Assembly: GCA_045576235.1 (NCBI GenBank)
Contig: JAZNGA010000054.1
Location: 1 to 64,000, forward strand
Origin: SIG437 sp045576235
GTDB taxonomy: Bacteria; Bacillota; Clostridia; UBA1381; UBA9506
Reading direction: 5' to 3'
DNA length: 64,000 nucleotides
The notes under the pieces were generated by a model. It did not search any database. It worked only from the letters and a program-made list of their open reading frames with translations, and was not told the origin of the DNA. Shown here piece after piece: positions 42,730 to 52,473 of this stretch. The number at the start of each line of letters is the position of its first letter. The first letter of the stretch is position 1. The position numbers and the translations under genes are program-made.

Positions 42730-43269
42730 ATGATTATAGTTTTTTTAGCTGATGGATTTGAAGAGGCGGAGGCTCTCGTTCCCGTCGATATGCTGAAAAG
42801 ATGCGGTTTAGAGGTCAAAACAGTTTCCATAATGGAAACAAAACTCGTCACGGGCACACACGGAATTCAGGTTTTTGCAGATGAGCATTATAAAGATTTC
42901 AAACTGCAATCTCCCGATGCAGTTATTCTGCCAGGCGGTCTTCCCGGTGCAGACCATCTTGAAAATTCAGCCTGTGTAAAAGAAGCCGTGCTTTCAGCAA
43001 ACGAAGAAGGCAAGCTCATTTGCGCTATTTGCGCCGCCCCCAAAGTGCTCGGCTCTTATGGGCTTTTAGAAGGGAAGAAAGCAGTTTGCTATCCCGGATT
43101 TGAAGAAAAATTAAAGGGAGCTGTCACATCAAATGATGGAGTTATGGTCTCGGGCAACATAATCACATCACGAGCTGCAGGAAAGTGCTTTGATTTTGCT
43201 TTTGAGATTGCAAAAGCGCTCGGAAAAGAAAAAGAAGCCGAAAAAGTTAAAAACTCCATACTCTATTAG
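42730..43269 (+). CDS. DJ-1/PfpI family protein
   Basis: A 179-residue DJ-1/ThiJ/PfpI protein. The acidic residue (FEEAEALVPVDML), GGLPGA turn and nucleophile cysteine in AICAAPKVLGSYG are present. Relatives act as glyoxalases, deglycases, peptidases or redox chaperones; the short bacterial YajL-like form fits best. It is coupled to the putative glycosidase, whose last codons hold its ribosome site (GAGGTG). Confidence 0.88.
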   Translation: MIIVFLADGFEEAEALVPVDMLKRCGLEVKTVSIMETKLVTGTHGIQVFADEHYKDFKLQSPDAVILPGGLPGADHLENSACVKEAVLSANEEGKLICAICAAPKVLGSYGLLEGKKAVCYPGFEEKLKGAVTSNDGVMVSGNIITSRAAGKCFDFAFEIAKALGKEKEAEKVKNSILY

Positions 43270-43281
43270 TTTTTACAATTC

Positions 43282-43326
43282 AAAAATTCTGTTATGAGAT
43301 AAAAATCACCCGTAACAGAATTTTTT
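43282..43326 (+). terminator. Terminator after the DJ-1 gene
   Basis: AAAAATTCTGTTA (43282-43294) pairs with TAACAGAATTTTT (43313-43325), and the T tract continues to 43326. The 18-base loop is AT-rich. Confidence 0.8.
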
Positions 43327-43413
43327 GTTTTAAAAACATAAAATATTTCTATGCAAAAACAGCTTTTTATGGTATAATGATAACGAATGTATGCATAGCT
43401 AAGGAGTGAAACT

Positions 43414-44307
43414 GTGCTCGGGATAATAAATCTGTATAAACCCCAGGGAAAAACCTCTCACGACATGGTTTTTTTCATAAGAAAGACTTTAGGAATTAAA
43501 AGAGTCGGCCACACAGGGACGCTCGACCCTTGTGCCGAAGGTGTCCTTCCGATTCTTGTCGGCAGAGCAACCGCCCTGTCTGACTTTTTGATGGCAGGCG
43601 ATAAAATCTACACTGCAACCGTTAAACTCGGAATCACCACTGACACATATGACACAACGGGGACAGTTCTCAAAGAAACCACGCCTTGCGTTTCTCTTGA
43701 AGATATCGAAAAAGCATTGATAAGCTTCACAGGTGAAATTGAACAGGAACCTCCTATGTATTCAGCTATAAAAGTTGGCGGCAGAAAGCTTTATCAACTG
43801 GCTCGCGAAGGCAAGGAAATTGAAAGAGCAAAAAGAAAAATCAAAATTTTTGACATATCTGTTTTAGATTTTGACAAAAAAAACAACAAATTCAAAATGA
43901 GAGTTCATTGTTCTAAAGGAACATATATCCGCTCACTGTGCCACGATTTAGGAAAAGCTTTAGGCTGCGGCGCCGCCATGAGCTCCTTAGTCAGAAACAA
44001 GACAGGAATTTTTGAAGACTCCTCTTCTAAAACCTGCGAAATGATAGAAGAATCTGTCAAAAAAGGAGACTTCTCTTTTATCACTCCACCTGATGCAGTG
44101 CTTTCCGAGTTTCCCTCCGTCACAGTTGACGATGAAACATCAAAAAAAGTGCAAAACGGAATAATGCTCAGAACAAATCAACTCGGAATAAATTTAAGGC
44201 CCGGTGAAAAAATCAGAATATATGACAAAGAGCGCTTTCTGTGTCTGGCTAAAATTGTTGAAGCAGAAGGCTCTCTATGCATTAAAATTGATATGGGCTT
44301 TTATTGA
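43414..44307 (+). CDS. truB: tRNA pseudouridine synthase B
   Basis: A 297-residue enzyme that makes pseudouridine 55 in the T-loop of tRNAs. The catalytic Asp is in GHTGTLDPCAEGVLPI; KTYxxYxxR-type later motifs include VHCSKGTYIRSLCHDLG. A short PUA-like C-terminus is present. The start is GTG, with AAGGAGTG upstream. An extended -10 (TGGTATAAT, 43372-43380) lies upstream. It precedes ribF, the usual truB-ribF order, but without rbfA upstream. Confidence 0.96.
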   Translation: MLGIINLYKPQGKTSHDMVFFIRKTLGIKRVGHTGTLDPCAEGVLPILVGRATALSDFLMAGDKIYTATVKLGITTDTYDTTGTVLKETTPCVSLEDIEKALISFTGEIEQEPPMYSAIKVGGRKLYQLAREGKEIERAKRKIKIFDISVLDFDKKNNKFKMRVHCSKGTYIRSLCHDLGKALGCGAAMSSLVRNKTGIFEDSSSKTCEMIEESVKKGDFSFITPPDAVLSEFPSVTVDDETSKKVQNGIMLRTNQLGINLRPGEKIRIYDKERFLCLAKIVEAEGSLCIKIDMGFY

Positions 44308-44328
44308 TATAGCTTGAAGGAGACCACG

Positions 44329-45246
44329 ATGAACACTGTTTGGTATGCTTATGAAAAACTTGATAAAACCTGCAACACAGCAATCGCAATAGGCAACTTT
44401 GACGGACTCCATAAGGGCCATGCCAAAATCATGGAGCTTTTAAAGAAAGTCTCGCTGAAAAACAATCTTGCCTCCTTGTGTTACACTTTTTCTGTTCATC
44501 CTGTAAATGTAATTAAAGGAGAGGGCTCTCTTTCTTTGATTGAAGATAATGTCCAGAAGGAAAAGCTTCTCGAAAAAACCGGAATTGACTATCTTTTCTT
44601 TGAAGATTTTAAAAAAGTCAGAGACCTTCCCGCTTCCGATTTTGTAAGGGATATTCTTGTTTCCAAACTGAATATGAAGGTCGCTGTCGTCGGCCCCCAC
44701 AACCATTATGGAAAAAACGGCGAAGGAGACATCAATCTTTTGCACGAGCTCGGTCAGAAATATGGCTTCCTCGTTTATATGGCAGAGCCCTTTTTCCTTG
44801 ATGATGTTATGTGCTCAAGCACAAAGATAAGGGAATATATTAGAGAAGGCAAAATTGAGGCGGCAAACAAAATGCTCGGCAGAAAATTTTCCGTCTCGGG
44901 AACAGTCATAAAAGATAAAGGCCTTGGGAAAAAGCTTGGCTTCCCCACCGCAAACCTGATCCCGAAAAGCAATATGATTATGCCGCAACCCGGAGTCTAT
45001 GCAACAAGCGTCCAGATTGATGGAACTTTATATAAATCAATAACAAATGTCGGAACCTGTCCGACCGTAAATGATAATAACACAAAGCTGGAAACACACA
45101 TCTTAAATTACAACGGAAATCTTTACGGAGAAGAGCTTGAAATAATATTTATATCAAAAATGCGTGAAACTGTTTCCTTCGAAAATGTTGAAGCCTTAAA
45201 AAAACAACTTCTTGATGATGCAGATAAAAGAAATAAAATGAATTAG
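44329..45246 (+). CDS. ribF: Bifunctional riboflavin kinase/FAD synthetase
   Basis: A 305-residue enzyme that makes FMN and then FAD. The N-terminal nucleotidyltransferase domain has IAIGNFDGLHKGH and SSTKIREYIREG. The C-terminal riboflavin kinase domain has GLGKKLGFPTANL and the C-terminal ETHIL motif. The ATG at 44329 has AAGGAG seven bases upstream. It is coupled to truB, 21 bases earlier. Confidence 0.96.
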   Translation: MNTVWYAYEKLDKTCNTAIAIGNFDGLHKGHAKIMELLKKVSLKNNLASLCYTFSVHPVNVIKGEGSLSLIEDNVQKEKLLEKTGIDYLFFEDFKKVRDLPASDFVRDILVSKLNMKVAVVGPHNHYGKNGEGDINLLHELGQKYGFLVYMAEPFFLDDVMCSSTKIREYIREGKIEAANKMLGRKFSVSGTVIKDKGLGKKLGFPTANLIPKSNMIMPQPGVYATSVQIDGTLYKSITNVGTCPTVNDNNTKLETHILNYNGNLYGEELEIIFISKMRETVSFENVEALKKQLLDDADKRNKMN

Positions 45247-45258
45247 AAGAGGTAGAAA

Positions 45259-46029
45259 ATGAACATTCTTGCAATAGGTGACATAGTAGGTGCTGTTGGC
45301 GTTGAAATTTTTCTTGAAAAATTTCCCGGGTTAAAAGAAAAATATGGTGTGGATTTATGTGTTGCAAACGCTGAAAACGCAAGCGATAACAATGGCATCA
45401 CAAGACGCACAGCTGAAATGCTTCTTTCTGGCGGGGCAGATGTCTTGACACTCGGCAACCACGCTTTTCGTCAAAAAGATGCGGTTTCGCTTCTCCACAA
45501 TGAAAAAAGAATCGTGCGTCCTGCAAACTTTCCCGAAGGGACAAGCGGAAGCGGAGTTTATCAATTTGAAAAAAACGGCAAAACCATTGCTGTCATAAAT
45601 TTAATAGGCAGGGTTTATCTTGACTACTACGACTGTCCTTTCACAGTAATTGACAAGCTTTTGGGGAAAATAAGTGCTGACATAATCATAGTCGATTTTC
45701 ACGCAGAAGCAACCAGCGAAAAGGTTTCTATGGGCTGGTATTTAGACGGTCGCGTTTCCGCAATTTTCGGAACTCACACCCATGTTATCACGGCAGATGA
45801 AAAGATTATGCCTAAAGGAACAGGCTATATTACAGATATAGGTATGACAGGCCCATTTTATTCATGCCTCGGTGTCAAGCGTGAGATAACATTAAAGCGC
45901 TTTAAAAGCTGCATTCCGCAAAGGTTTGAATTTGCAGATGGAAAGGCTCAGCTAAACGCCGTTGTTTTCACGATTGACGACGAAACAAATAAAACGACAA
46001 ACATTGAAAAGGTGATTTTAACACCATGA
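45259..46029 (+). CDS. ymdB: YmdB-family metallophosphoesterase
   Basis: A 256-residue binuclear metallophosphoesterase of the TIGR00282/YmdB family. Metal-binding motifs are IGDIVG at the N-terminus, ANAENAS, TLGNHAFRQ, VDFHAEATSE and FGTHTHV. Bacillus YmdB cleaves 2',3'-cyclic nucleotides and influences biofilm and motility. GAGGT precedes the ATG. Its stop overlaps the next start (ATGA), so the pair is co-translated. Confidence 0.93.
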   Translation: MNILAIGDIVGAVGVEIFLEKFPGLKEKYGVDLCVANAENASDNNGITRRTAEMLLSGGADVLTLGNHAFRQKDAVSLLHNEKRIVRPANFPEGTSGSGVYQFEKNGKTIAVINLIGRVYLDYYDCPFTVIDKLLGKISADIIIVDFHAEATSEKVSMGWYLDGRVSAIFGTHTHVITADEKIMPKGTGYITDIGMTGPFYSCLGVKREITLKRFKSCIPQRFEFADGKAQLNAVVFTIDDETNKTTNIEKVILTP

Positions 46030-46580
46030 AAAACGCTTTAAGAAAAAAATATCTTGCCTTGCGCAAATCAAAATCATCTGAAGAGCTTTTAAAAAGCTCC
46101 GAAAAGATTATTGATAACCTCTTTTCCGTTTCCGAGTTTCAGCACGCTCAAACAATAATGGTTTATGTCAGCTTTCGCGGCGAGGTTGATACTCACGACC
46201 TCATAAAAAAACTTTTGAAGCAAAAAAAACGCGTGTGCGTGCCTCTGTGTGACGAAAGTGACTTATCAATGACAGCAAGGGAAATAACAGAATTTTCAGA
46301 CCTTCATAGCGGCTGTTATGGAATTTTGGAGCCGAAGGATTGTTCTTCCGTTGTTGAAAAAGACAACATAGATTTTATAATTGTTCCTGGCTGTGCCTTT
46401 TCTAGAGACGGTCACAGAATCGGTTACGGAAAAGGATATTATGATAAATTCCTAAGAGGAGCAAAAGGCATCTCCTGCGGACTTTCCTATGATTTCAGCA
46501 TAGCAGATGACATTGGGGCTGAAAAAACAGATGTTCCTCTTAATATGATAATCACTCAAAGCAGGATAATAAAGCCCTGA
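46026..46580 (+). CDS. 5-formyltetrahydrofolate cyclo-ligase
   Basis: A 184-residue ATP-dependent enzyme that converts 5-formyl-THF to 5,10-methenyl-THF, returning folate to one-carbon metabolism. It has the N-terminal ALRKKYLALRKS and the conserved C-terminal RIGYGKGYYDKFL. It overlaps the end of ymdB by four bases and has AAGGTG upstream. Confidence 0.92.
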   Translation: MKNALRKKYLALRKSKSSEELLKSSEKIIDNLFSVSEFQHAQTIMVYVSFRGEVDTHDLIKKLLKQKKRVCVPLCDESDLSMTAREITEFSDLHSGCYGILEPKDCSSVVEKDNIDFIIVPGCAFSRDGHRIGYGKGYYDKFLRGAKGISCGLSYDFSIADDIGAEKTDVPLNMIITQSRIIKP

Positions 46581-46648
46581 AAAACTTGAACTTAAATGAC
46601 TTTTATGATAAAATATATGAAAACAAAATGTTTTTGGAGGATAGTAAA

Positions 46649-47161
46649 ATGGATAGCTTCTTAGAATATCTTATGATTAAAAAAAATTCAAAATCTGACA
46701 TCTTTCTGAAGGTTGGAATTGTGATTTTAGCAGTGATTCTCTCTCTTTTGATTTTTGTCCTTTTTGTTTCTGTCGCATTTCTTCGCACCTATGCCTTTTT
46801 AGCTGTGCTTTTTGTTGGATATGGCGCATATGTGCTCCTTAGTCGAATGTCAATAGAATTTGAATATATTTTCACAAACGGCGACCTCGACATAGACATT
46901 ATAAGAGGCAGAAAATCAAGAAAGAGATTAACATCTTTAAAATGTAAGAATATTAAAAATATGGAAAAGGTGGCAAGCACCACTTTAAAACCGAAAACAG
47001 GTTGCAAAATGATTAACGCCGTATATAACCCTGAACTTGGCGAAATATATAAAATAGAAGCGACAGACAAACACGAAAGAGATGTCTATATCCTCTTTCA
47101 GCCAACAGAAAATTTAGTCGGTGAAATGAAAAAATTTAATCCTTTTAACATAAAGGCATAA
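46649..47161 (+). CDS. DUF6106-like membrane protein
   Basis: A 170-residue protein with two transmembrane segments at about residues 22-65 and a soluble C-terminal domain containing FEYIFTNGDLDIDIIRGRKS. This pattern matches a Clostridia family I know as DUF6106; function is unknown. The ATG at 46649 has GGAGG eight bases upstream. It lies in the truB-to-recA run, between the cyclo-ligase and cinA. Confidence 0.65.
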   Translation: MDSFLEYLMIKKNSKSDIFLKVGIVILAVILSLLIFVLFVSVAFLRTYAFLAVLFVGYGAYVLLSRMSIEFEYIFTNGDLDIDIIRGRKSRKRLTSLKCKNIKNMEKVASTTLKPKTGCKMINAVYNPELGEIYKIEATDKHERDVYILFQPTENLVGEMKKFNPFNIKA

Positions 47162-47188
47162 AGAAGAAATTAAAGTCGGGTGTAAATT

Positions 47189-48409
47189 ATGAATGGTGAA
47201 ATTATTGCAGTCGGAACGGAACTGCTTTTAGGAAATATCATAAACACAAATGCGCAGTTTCTTTCAGAAGAACTGTCAAATCTCGGAATTAATGTTTACT
47301 ATCAAACAGTTGTAGGCGATAATGAAGACAGGCTGAAAAAAGCAATTCAGGCGGCGCTAAACCGTGCTGACCTGCTCATTTTGACAGGAGGTTTAGGGCC
47401 GACAGATGACGACTTGACAAAAGAAACCGTAGCTTGCCTTTTAGACCTTAATATGTATCTTCACGAAGAATCAAAGTCCCTGATAGAAAAATATTTAAAT
47501 AAGAAAATCTCTGAATCAAACTTAAAGCAGGCATATGTTCCAGAAGGCTCAATAGTTTTAAAAAATGACAACGGAACAGCTCCCGGCATAATAATCGAAA
47601 AAAACGAAAAAACAGTCGTTCTTCTCCCCGGGCCCCCAAAAGAAATGGCTCCGATGTTTTCAGAAAAGGTTAAACCATATTTAGAAAAAAAATCACCTTT
47701 TGTGATGCATTCTGTCATATTGAGGCTATTTGGCATAGGTGAATCAAGTGTTGGAGATGAGATTAAAGACCTCATGCAAAACGACAATCCGACAGTCGCA
47801 CCATATGCTAAAGACAACGAAACAATTTTAAGAATAACGGCGCGCGCTTCATCAAAAGAAGAAGCCGATAAAATGAATGCTGAAATGATTAAAAAAATTG
47901 ACGAGCGCCTCGGCGAATTTATTTATTCACATAACGACACACCGCTTCATGTTGTGTGCGCCCGTAAGCTCATCGAAAAAAATCTTTCAATTTCTTTTGC
48001 AGAAAGCTGCACGGCAGGACTTCTCACCTCAACCCTTGCTGAAGTCCCCGGAGTTTCTTCCGTTCTTTCAGAAAGCGTTGTGACATATTCAAACGACGCT
48101 AAAGAAAGATACTTGGGAGTTAAACACGAAACTTTAGAAAAATTCGGAGCCGTCAGCAAAGAGACTGCTTCTGAAATGGCAGAGGGAATAAGAGCTCGTT
48201 CAAAATCCGACATTGGTGTTTCAGTGACAGGAATTGCAGGCCCTGACGGTGGAACTAAAGAAAAACCCGTCGGCCTTGTTTATATTGGCATAGCAACAGA
48301 AAGCGAAACAAAAGTCTATGAGCTCCGTCTCATAGGCAGAGACAGAAACAAAATTCGACACGCGGCTGTGATGAATGCATTGTCAATCGTTAACAAAACC
48401 TTAAAATAG
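47189..48409 (+). CDS. cinA: CinA-like competence/damage-inducible protein
   Basis: A 406-residue protein. The N-terminal MoCF-like/ADP-ribose pyrophosphatase domain has AVGTELLLGNIINTNAQ and LTGGLGPTDDDLT. The C-terminal nicotinamide-nucleotide amidase domain has SFAESCTAGLL and VTGIAGPDGGT. It salvages NMN from damaged NAD and is often next to recA, as here (25 bases). Confidence 0.95.
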   Translation: MNGEIIAVGTELLLGNIINTNAQFLSEELSNLGINVYYQTVVGDNEDRLKKAIQAALNRADLLILTGGLGPTDDDLTKETVACLLDLNMYLHEESKSLIEKYLNKKISESNLKQAYVPEGSIVLKNDNGTAPGIIIEKNEKTVVLLPGPPKEMAPMFSEKVKPYLEKKSPFVMHSVILRLFGIGESSVGDEIKDLMQNDNPTVAPYAKDNETILRITARASSKEEADKMNAEMIKKIDERLGEFIYSHNDTPLHVVCARKLIEKNLSISFAESCTAGLLTSTLAEVPGVSSVLSESVVTYSNDAKERYLGVKHETLEKFGAVSKETASEMAEGIRARSKSDIGVSVTGIAGPDGGTKEKPVGLVYIGIATESETKVYELRLIGRDRNKIRHAAVMNALSIVNKTLK

Positions 48410-48434
48410 ATTACAAGGAAAAGGAGAACATATT

Positions 48435-49448
48435 ATGAACACAGAGAATATAAATCCTCAGGATAATAGCTCACAGAGAAAAAACGATGCATTGGAAATG
48501 GCTATACTCCAGATAGAAAAGTCATTTGGCAAAGGCTCTGTTATGCGCCTTGGAAGCAATGTTAAGATGACTGTTGAAGCAATTCCGACAGGTGCGCTCA
48601 GTCTTGACCTTGCTCTCGGAATTGGCGGTCTTCCAAAAGGAAGAATTGTTGAAATCTACGGACCTGAATCTTCAGGTAAGACGACGGTTGCGCTTCATGT
48701 TGTTGCAGAAGCTCAGAAGCTTGGCGGAGAGGTTGCATTTATTGACGCTGAGCACGCGCTCGACCCTGTTTATGCAGAAAAGCTTGGGGTTGATGTTGAT
48801 AATTTAATCGTGTCTCAACCTGACACGGGCGAGCAAGCCTTAGAGATTGCAGAAATGCTCGTTCGAAGCACGGCGATTGATGTTATTGTTATCGACTCAG
48901 TTGCGGCTTTAGTTCCGAAAGCTGAAATTGAGGGCGAAATGGGAGATTCTCATGTAGGCCTCCACGCAAGACTGATGAGCCAGGCGTTAAGAAAACTTGC
49001 AGGCGTCATCAACAAATCCAACACAGTGGCAATTTTCATAAACCAGCTTCGTGAAAAGGTTGGCGTCATCTATGGCAACCCCGAAGTTACAACGGGAGGA
49101 CGCGCCCTTAAGTTCTATTCATCCGTCCGTATGGAAGTCAGAAAAACTGAATTTATCAAACAAGGCGCAGACAATGTTGGCGCAAGGACAAAGGTTAAAA
49201 TCGTGAAAAACAAGGTTTCTCCTCCTTTCAAAGAGGCAGAATTTGATATTATGTATGGCGAAGGCATCTCTAAAGTCGGATGTATCTTGGATGTTGCGGC
49301 AGAAAAAGGTGTTGTCTCAAAAAGCGGAACATGGTATAACTATGGTGAAATGCGTTTAGGTCAGGGAAGAGAAAATGCGAAAAAATACCTTCAGGAAAAT
49401 TCAGAGCTTTTGGATGAAATTGAATCAAAAGTCAGGGAGTTAATATAG
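48435..49448 (+). CDS. recA: Recombinase RecA
   Basis: A 337-residue DNA strand-exchange ATPase for recombination, repair and SOS induction. Walker A is GPESSGKTTVALH, Walker B region VIVIDSVAAL, and the DNA-binding loops include NQLREKVGVIYGNPEVTTGG. The protein is slightly shorter than E. coli RecA at the C-terminus. AAAAGGAG precedes the ATG. No LexA box is seen in the 25-base gap after cinA, so any SOS promoter would have to lie further upstream. Confidence 0.98.
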   Translation: MNTENINPQDNSSQRKNDALEMAILQIEKSFGKGSVMRLGSNVKMTVEAIPTGALSLDLALGIGGLPKGRIVEIYGPESSGKTTVALHVVAEAQKLGGEVAFIDAEHALDPVYAEKLGVDVDNLIVSQPDTGEQALEIAEMLVRSTAIDVIVIDSVAALVPKAEIEGEMGDSHVGLHARLMSQALRKLAGVINKSNTVAIFINQLREKVGVIYGNPEVTTGGRALKFYSSVRMEVRKTEFIKQGADNVGARTKVKIVKNKVSPPFKEAEFDIMYGEGISKVGCILDVAAEKGVVSKSGTWYNYGEMRLGQGRENAKKYLQENSELLDEIESKVRELI

Positions 49449-49449
49449 C

Positions 49450-50739
49450 ATGGTAATCAAAAATGCATACATAATAACCATGGACGACGAAAAAGTTATC
49501 CATAGTGGTTATATTGTCACGGAAGGCAAAAAAATAACATATGTCGGAGAAGAGCTTCCCATTGGCATTGACACAACAAAAGTGATTGATGCGCGAGGCG
49601 GCATTGTTCTGCCGGGGCTCATCAATGCACACACTCATTCTCCTATGTCTATCCTCCGTGGTTATGCAGATGATTTGCCGCTTCATTCCTGGCTTTGTGA
49701 CAAAATATTTCCGGCAGAAGATAAGATTGATTCCGAAAGCGTCTATTATGGCTCTCTTTTGTCGATTGCAGAAATGATAAAAGGCGGCACCACCGCTTTT
49801 AGCGATATGTATTTCACAACCGAAAATGCTATTAAAGCTGCAATGGATTCAGGCATCAAGGCAAACATCTCTCCATGCATCACGGGTTTTGGAGAAGAAT
49901 ATGTTCCTCTGCTCGATAAAGCAAAAGAGCTTTATAAAACATATAATAACGAAAAAGACGGAAAAATCAAAATAGATTATTCTCTCCACGCTGTCTATAG
50001 CTGCGGAAAAGAGGCTTTAAGCGCTGTTTCAGAAGCTGCATGGCAGGATAATACGGGTTTAAGCATCCACATCAGCGAAACAGAAAAGGAAAATGCGGAT
50101 TGTTTTAAGGCTTATGGCATTTCCCCTTCCAAACTTCTTTTTAACACAGGAGTTTTAAGAAAAGGAACACTTGCCGCGCATTGCGTATATTTAAGCGATG
50201 AAGACATGGAGCTGATTTCAAAAACTGAAACAATCGTGGCAACAAACCCGACAAGCAACCTAAAGCTTGCAAGCGGAATAGCTCAGACGACAAAAATGCT
50301 CGAAAAGGGAATCACGCTTGCCATAGGCACAGACGGGGCAGCATCAAACAATTCGCTTGATATGTTTGCCGAAATGAAGCTCTGTGCGCTTTTAGCAAAA
50401 GGAACAGAAAAAGATGCCTCGCGCATGACTGCATATGAAGCCTTGACCGCGGCAACAACAGGCGGAGCGGCTGCTCTTTCAAGACAGAATGAAACAGGAA
50501 AAATCAAAGAAGGCTTTGATGCAGACTTTATCATTTTAGATGCCGACAGCCCTAATTTATGCCCCATTTATTCACCTGTTTCAAGCGTGGTCTATAGTGC
50601 AAATAGCGGAAATGTTGCCACGAGCGTAATCGGCGGTGAAATTGTTATGGAAAACAAAGAACTTCTGACGATAGATATGGAAAAAGTCAAACGCGAAGTT
50701 AAAAAATCTATTGAAAGAATTGGAATATCACAGTTTTAG
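49450..50739 (+). CDS. Amidohydrolase (MTA/SAH deaminase-like)
   Basis: A 429-residue metal-dependent deaminase of the TrzA/AtzF group, closest in look to 5-methylthioadenosine/S-adenosylhomocysteine deaminase. The metal site is NAHTHSPMSILRGYADD, then HISETE, AAHCVYL and the Asp in IGTDGAASNNSLDM. It may deaminate SAH, MTA or adenosine in methyl-cycle salvage. The ATG follows the recA stop by one base and uses AGGGAG inside recA. Confidence 0.88.
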   Translation: MVIKNAYIITMDDEKVIHSGYIVTEGKKITYVGEELPIGIDTTKVIDARGGIVLPGLINAHTHSPMSILRGYADDLPLHSWLCDKIFPAEDKIDSESVYYGSLLSIAEMIKGGTTAFSDMYFTTENAIKAAMDSGIKANISPCITGFGEEYVPLLDKAKELYKTYNNEKDGKIKIDYSLHAVYSCGKEALSAVSEAAWQDNTGLSIHISETEKENADCFKAYGISPSKLLFNTGVLRKGTLAAHCVYLSDEDMELISKTETIVATNPTSNLKLASGIAQTTKMLEKGITLAIGTDGAASNNSLDMFAEMKLCALLAKGTEKDASRMTAYEALTAATTGGAAALSRQNETGKIKEGFDADFIILDADSPNLCPIYSPVSSVVYSANSGNVATSVIGGEIVMENKELLTIDMEKVKREVKKSIERIGISQF

Positions 50740-50757
50740 AAAGTCAGGGGGATTGGA

Positions 50758-51489
50758 TTGAAAAAAATTAATATTCTCGGAGTAAATGTTGATAATGTGA
50801 CTATGGAAAAAGCACTTGAGAAGGTCTTGGATTTTCTTGCAGGAGACGAACCTTCTTCTGTTTTCACGCCAAATTCAGAAATTATAATGTCGGCATATAA
50901 AGACGAAGCTTTTTGCGAGGTGCTAAATTCTGCATCGCTCATCATTCCCGACGGGATAGGTGTTGTTTATGCCTCTCGCATTTTAAAAGCACCTTTGCCT
51001 GAACGAGTAGCAGGTTTTGATTTAGCAGACAACCTTATCAAAAAACTCTCAAATGGTGAAAAATCGTTCTATTTTTTTGGCGGAAAGCCGGGTGTTGCTG
51101 AAAAAGCAAAGGAAAATCTTTTGTCTAAATATCCCTCTCTTAATATTTGCGGTTTAAACGACGGATATTTTGATGACGAAAAAGAGAAACTGATAATTGA
51201 AGACATTAAACAAAAGAAGCCTGATGTCCTTTTTGTTTGTCTCGGAGCTCCAAAGCAGGAAAAATGGATAAATAAACATAAAGACGAGCTCGGTGCGAAG
51301 GTTTTGTTGGGAATTGGCGGAAGCCTTGATGTTTTTGCAGGAACAGCAGAACGAGCTCCCGAATTTTATCGCAACCACGGACTTGAATGGCTCTACAGAC
51401 TCTTAAAGCAACCGTCCCGTTTTGTCAGAATGCTTGCCCTTCCAAAGTTTGGGCTGACAGTTTTTTTCAAAGGAAAAAGATTAAAATAG
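50758..51489 (+). CDS. WecB/TagA/CpsF-family glycosyltransferase
   Basis: A 243-residue GT26 enzyme that adds N-acetylmannosamine or similar to a lipid-linked sugar for wall teichoic acid or surface glycan. Motifs are TPNSEIIMSA, IPDGIGVVYASR, FFGGKPGVAEKA and the C-terminal EFYRNHGLEWLYRL. The start is TTG at 50758, with AGGGGGAT upstream. No other teichoic acid gene is adjacent. Confidence 0.92.
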   Translation: MKKINILGVNVDNVTMEKALEKVLDFLAGDEPSSVFTPNSEIIMSAYKDEAFCEVLNSASLIIPDGIGVVYASRILKAPLPERVAGFDLADNLIKKLSNGEKSFYFFGGKPGVAEKAKENLLSKYPSLNICGLNDGYFDDEKEKLIIEDIKQKKPDVLFVCLGAPKQEKWINKHKDELGAKVLLGIGGSLDVFAGTAERAPEFYRNHGLEWLYRLLKQPSRFVRMLALPKFGLTVFFKGKRLK

Positions 51490-51504
51490 ACAGAGGTATT
51501 GAAA

Positions 51505-52398
51505 ATGAGTGATTTTAAATCAGGCTTTGTCAGCATTATCGGAAGACCTAATGTTGGCAAATCCACTCTTTTAAACAGATTAATCGGACAGAAAATTGCT
51601 ATAATTTCTCACAAACCCCAGACAACACGAAATAATGTTTTGGGGATTTTGAGCGAAGAGAATTACCAGATTGTTTTCACAGACACCCCCGGAATTCACG
51701 CTCCTGCCACAAAACTCGGAGAATTTATGGTGAAGTCGGCTAAAGGTGCTGCGTCAAACGCTGATGCTGTGTTGTTTTTAGTTGAGCCAAAGGATTCTAT
51801 CGGCAAAACAGAAGAAAAAATTATGGAGGATTTAAAAGGGAAAAACATTCCCGTCATCCTCGTAATCAATAAAATTGACACAATAGAAAAAGAAAAGCTC
51901 TTTTCCATTATCACCACCTACACGGAAAGCTTTGATTTTGACGCAGTTGTGCCGATAAGCGCGAAAGGGCGCGATGGAATCGAGCTTTTAAAGGAAGAAA
52001 TTTTAAAACACATAGAAGAAGGCCCGATGTTCTATCCTGAAGATATGGTGACAGACCAACCCGAGCGCCAGATTGCAGCAGAGCTCATAAGAGAAAAACT
52101 TCTCTATGCTCTTGACAAGGAAATTCCACATGGCGTTGCAATAGAAATTTTTGCAATGAAGGAAAAGAAAAACATTGTGGAAATTGAAGCAAACATTTAT
52201 TGCGAAAAATCAAGTCATAAAGCCATAATTATTGGAAAAGGCGGTGCTATGCTCAAAGCAGTCGGAACTCAGGCAAGAGAAGACATCGAAAGAATGCTTG
52301 AGAAAAAAGTTCTCTTAAAGCTCTGGGTTAAGGTCAAAGACGACTGGCGAAACAACAATTTCCTGATTAAGAATTTTGGGTTTGAGCAGGAAAGTTAA
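51505..52398 (+). CDS. era: GTPase Era
   Basis: A 297-residue GTPase that binds 16S rRNA 3' end in 30S assembly. The G domain has GRPNVGKSTLLNRL, DTPG and NKID. The KH domain has the Era pattern GKGGAMLKAVGTQAREDIER. The ATG at 51505 has GAGGT eight bases upstream. It is followed by yqzL and recO, the order seen in Bacillus. Confidence 0.96.
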   Translation: MSDFKSGFVSIIGRPNVGKSTLLNRLIGQKIAIISHKPQTTRNNVLGILSEENYQIVFTDTPGIHAPATKLGEFMVKSAKGAASNADAVLFLVEPKDSIGKTEEKIMEDLKGKNIPVILVINKIDTIEKEKLFSIITTYTESFDFDAVVPISAKGRDGIELLKEEILKHIEEGPMFYPEDMVTDQPERQIAAELIREKLLYALDKEIPHGVAIEIFAMKEKKNIVEIEANIYCEKSSHKAIIIGKGGAMLKAVGTQAREDIERMLEKKVLLKLWVKVKDDWRNNNFLIKNFGFEQES

Positions 52399-52427
52399 GT
52401 AATTTTTTCCTTGCATAACATACGCTT

Positions 52428-52466
52428 CTCCGCTAAAAATATGAGCATAGATATTTTGCGCGGAGG
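52428..52466 (+). promoter_or_regulatory. Hairpin covering the yqzL ribosome site
   Basis: CTCCGC (52428-52433) can pair with GCGGAG (52460-52465), and flanking AT stretches extend the stem. The right arm includes the GGAGG of yqzL, so folding would block translation of yqzL and its overlapping partner recO. Confidence 0.4.
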
Positions 52467-52473
52467 ACACTAA

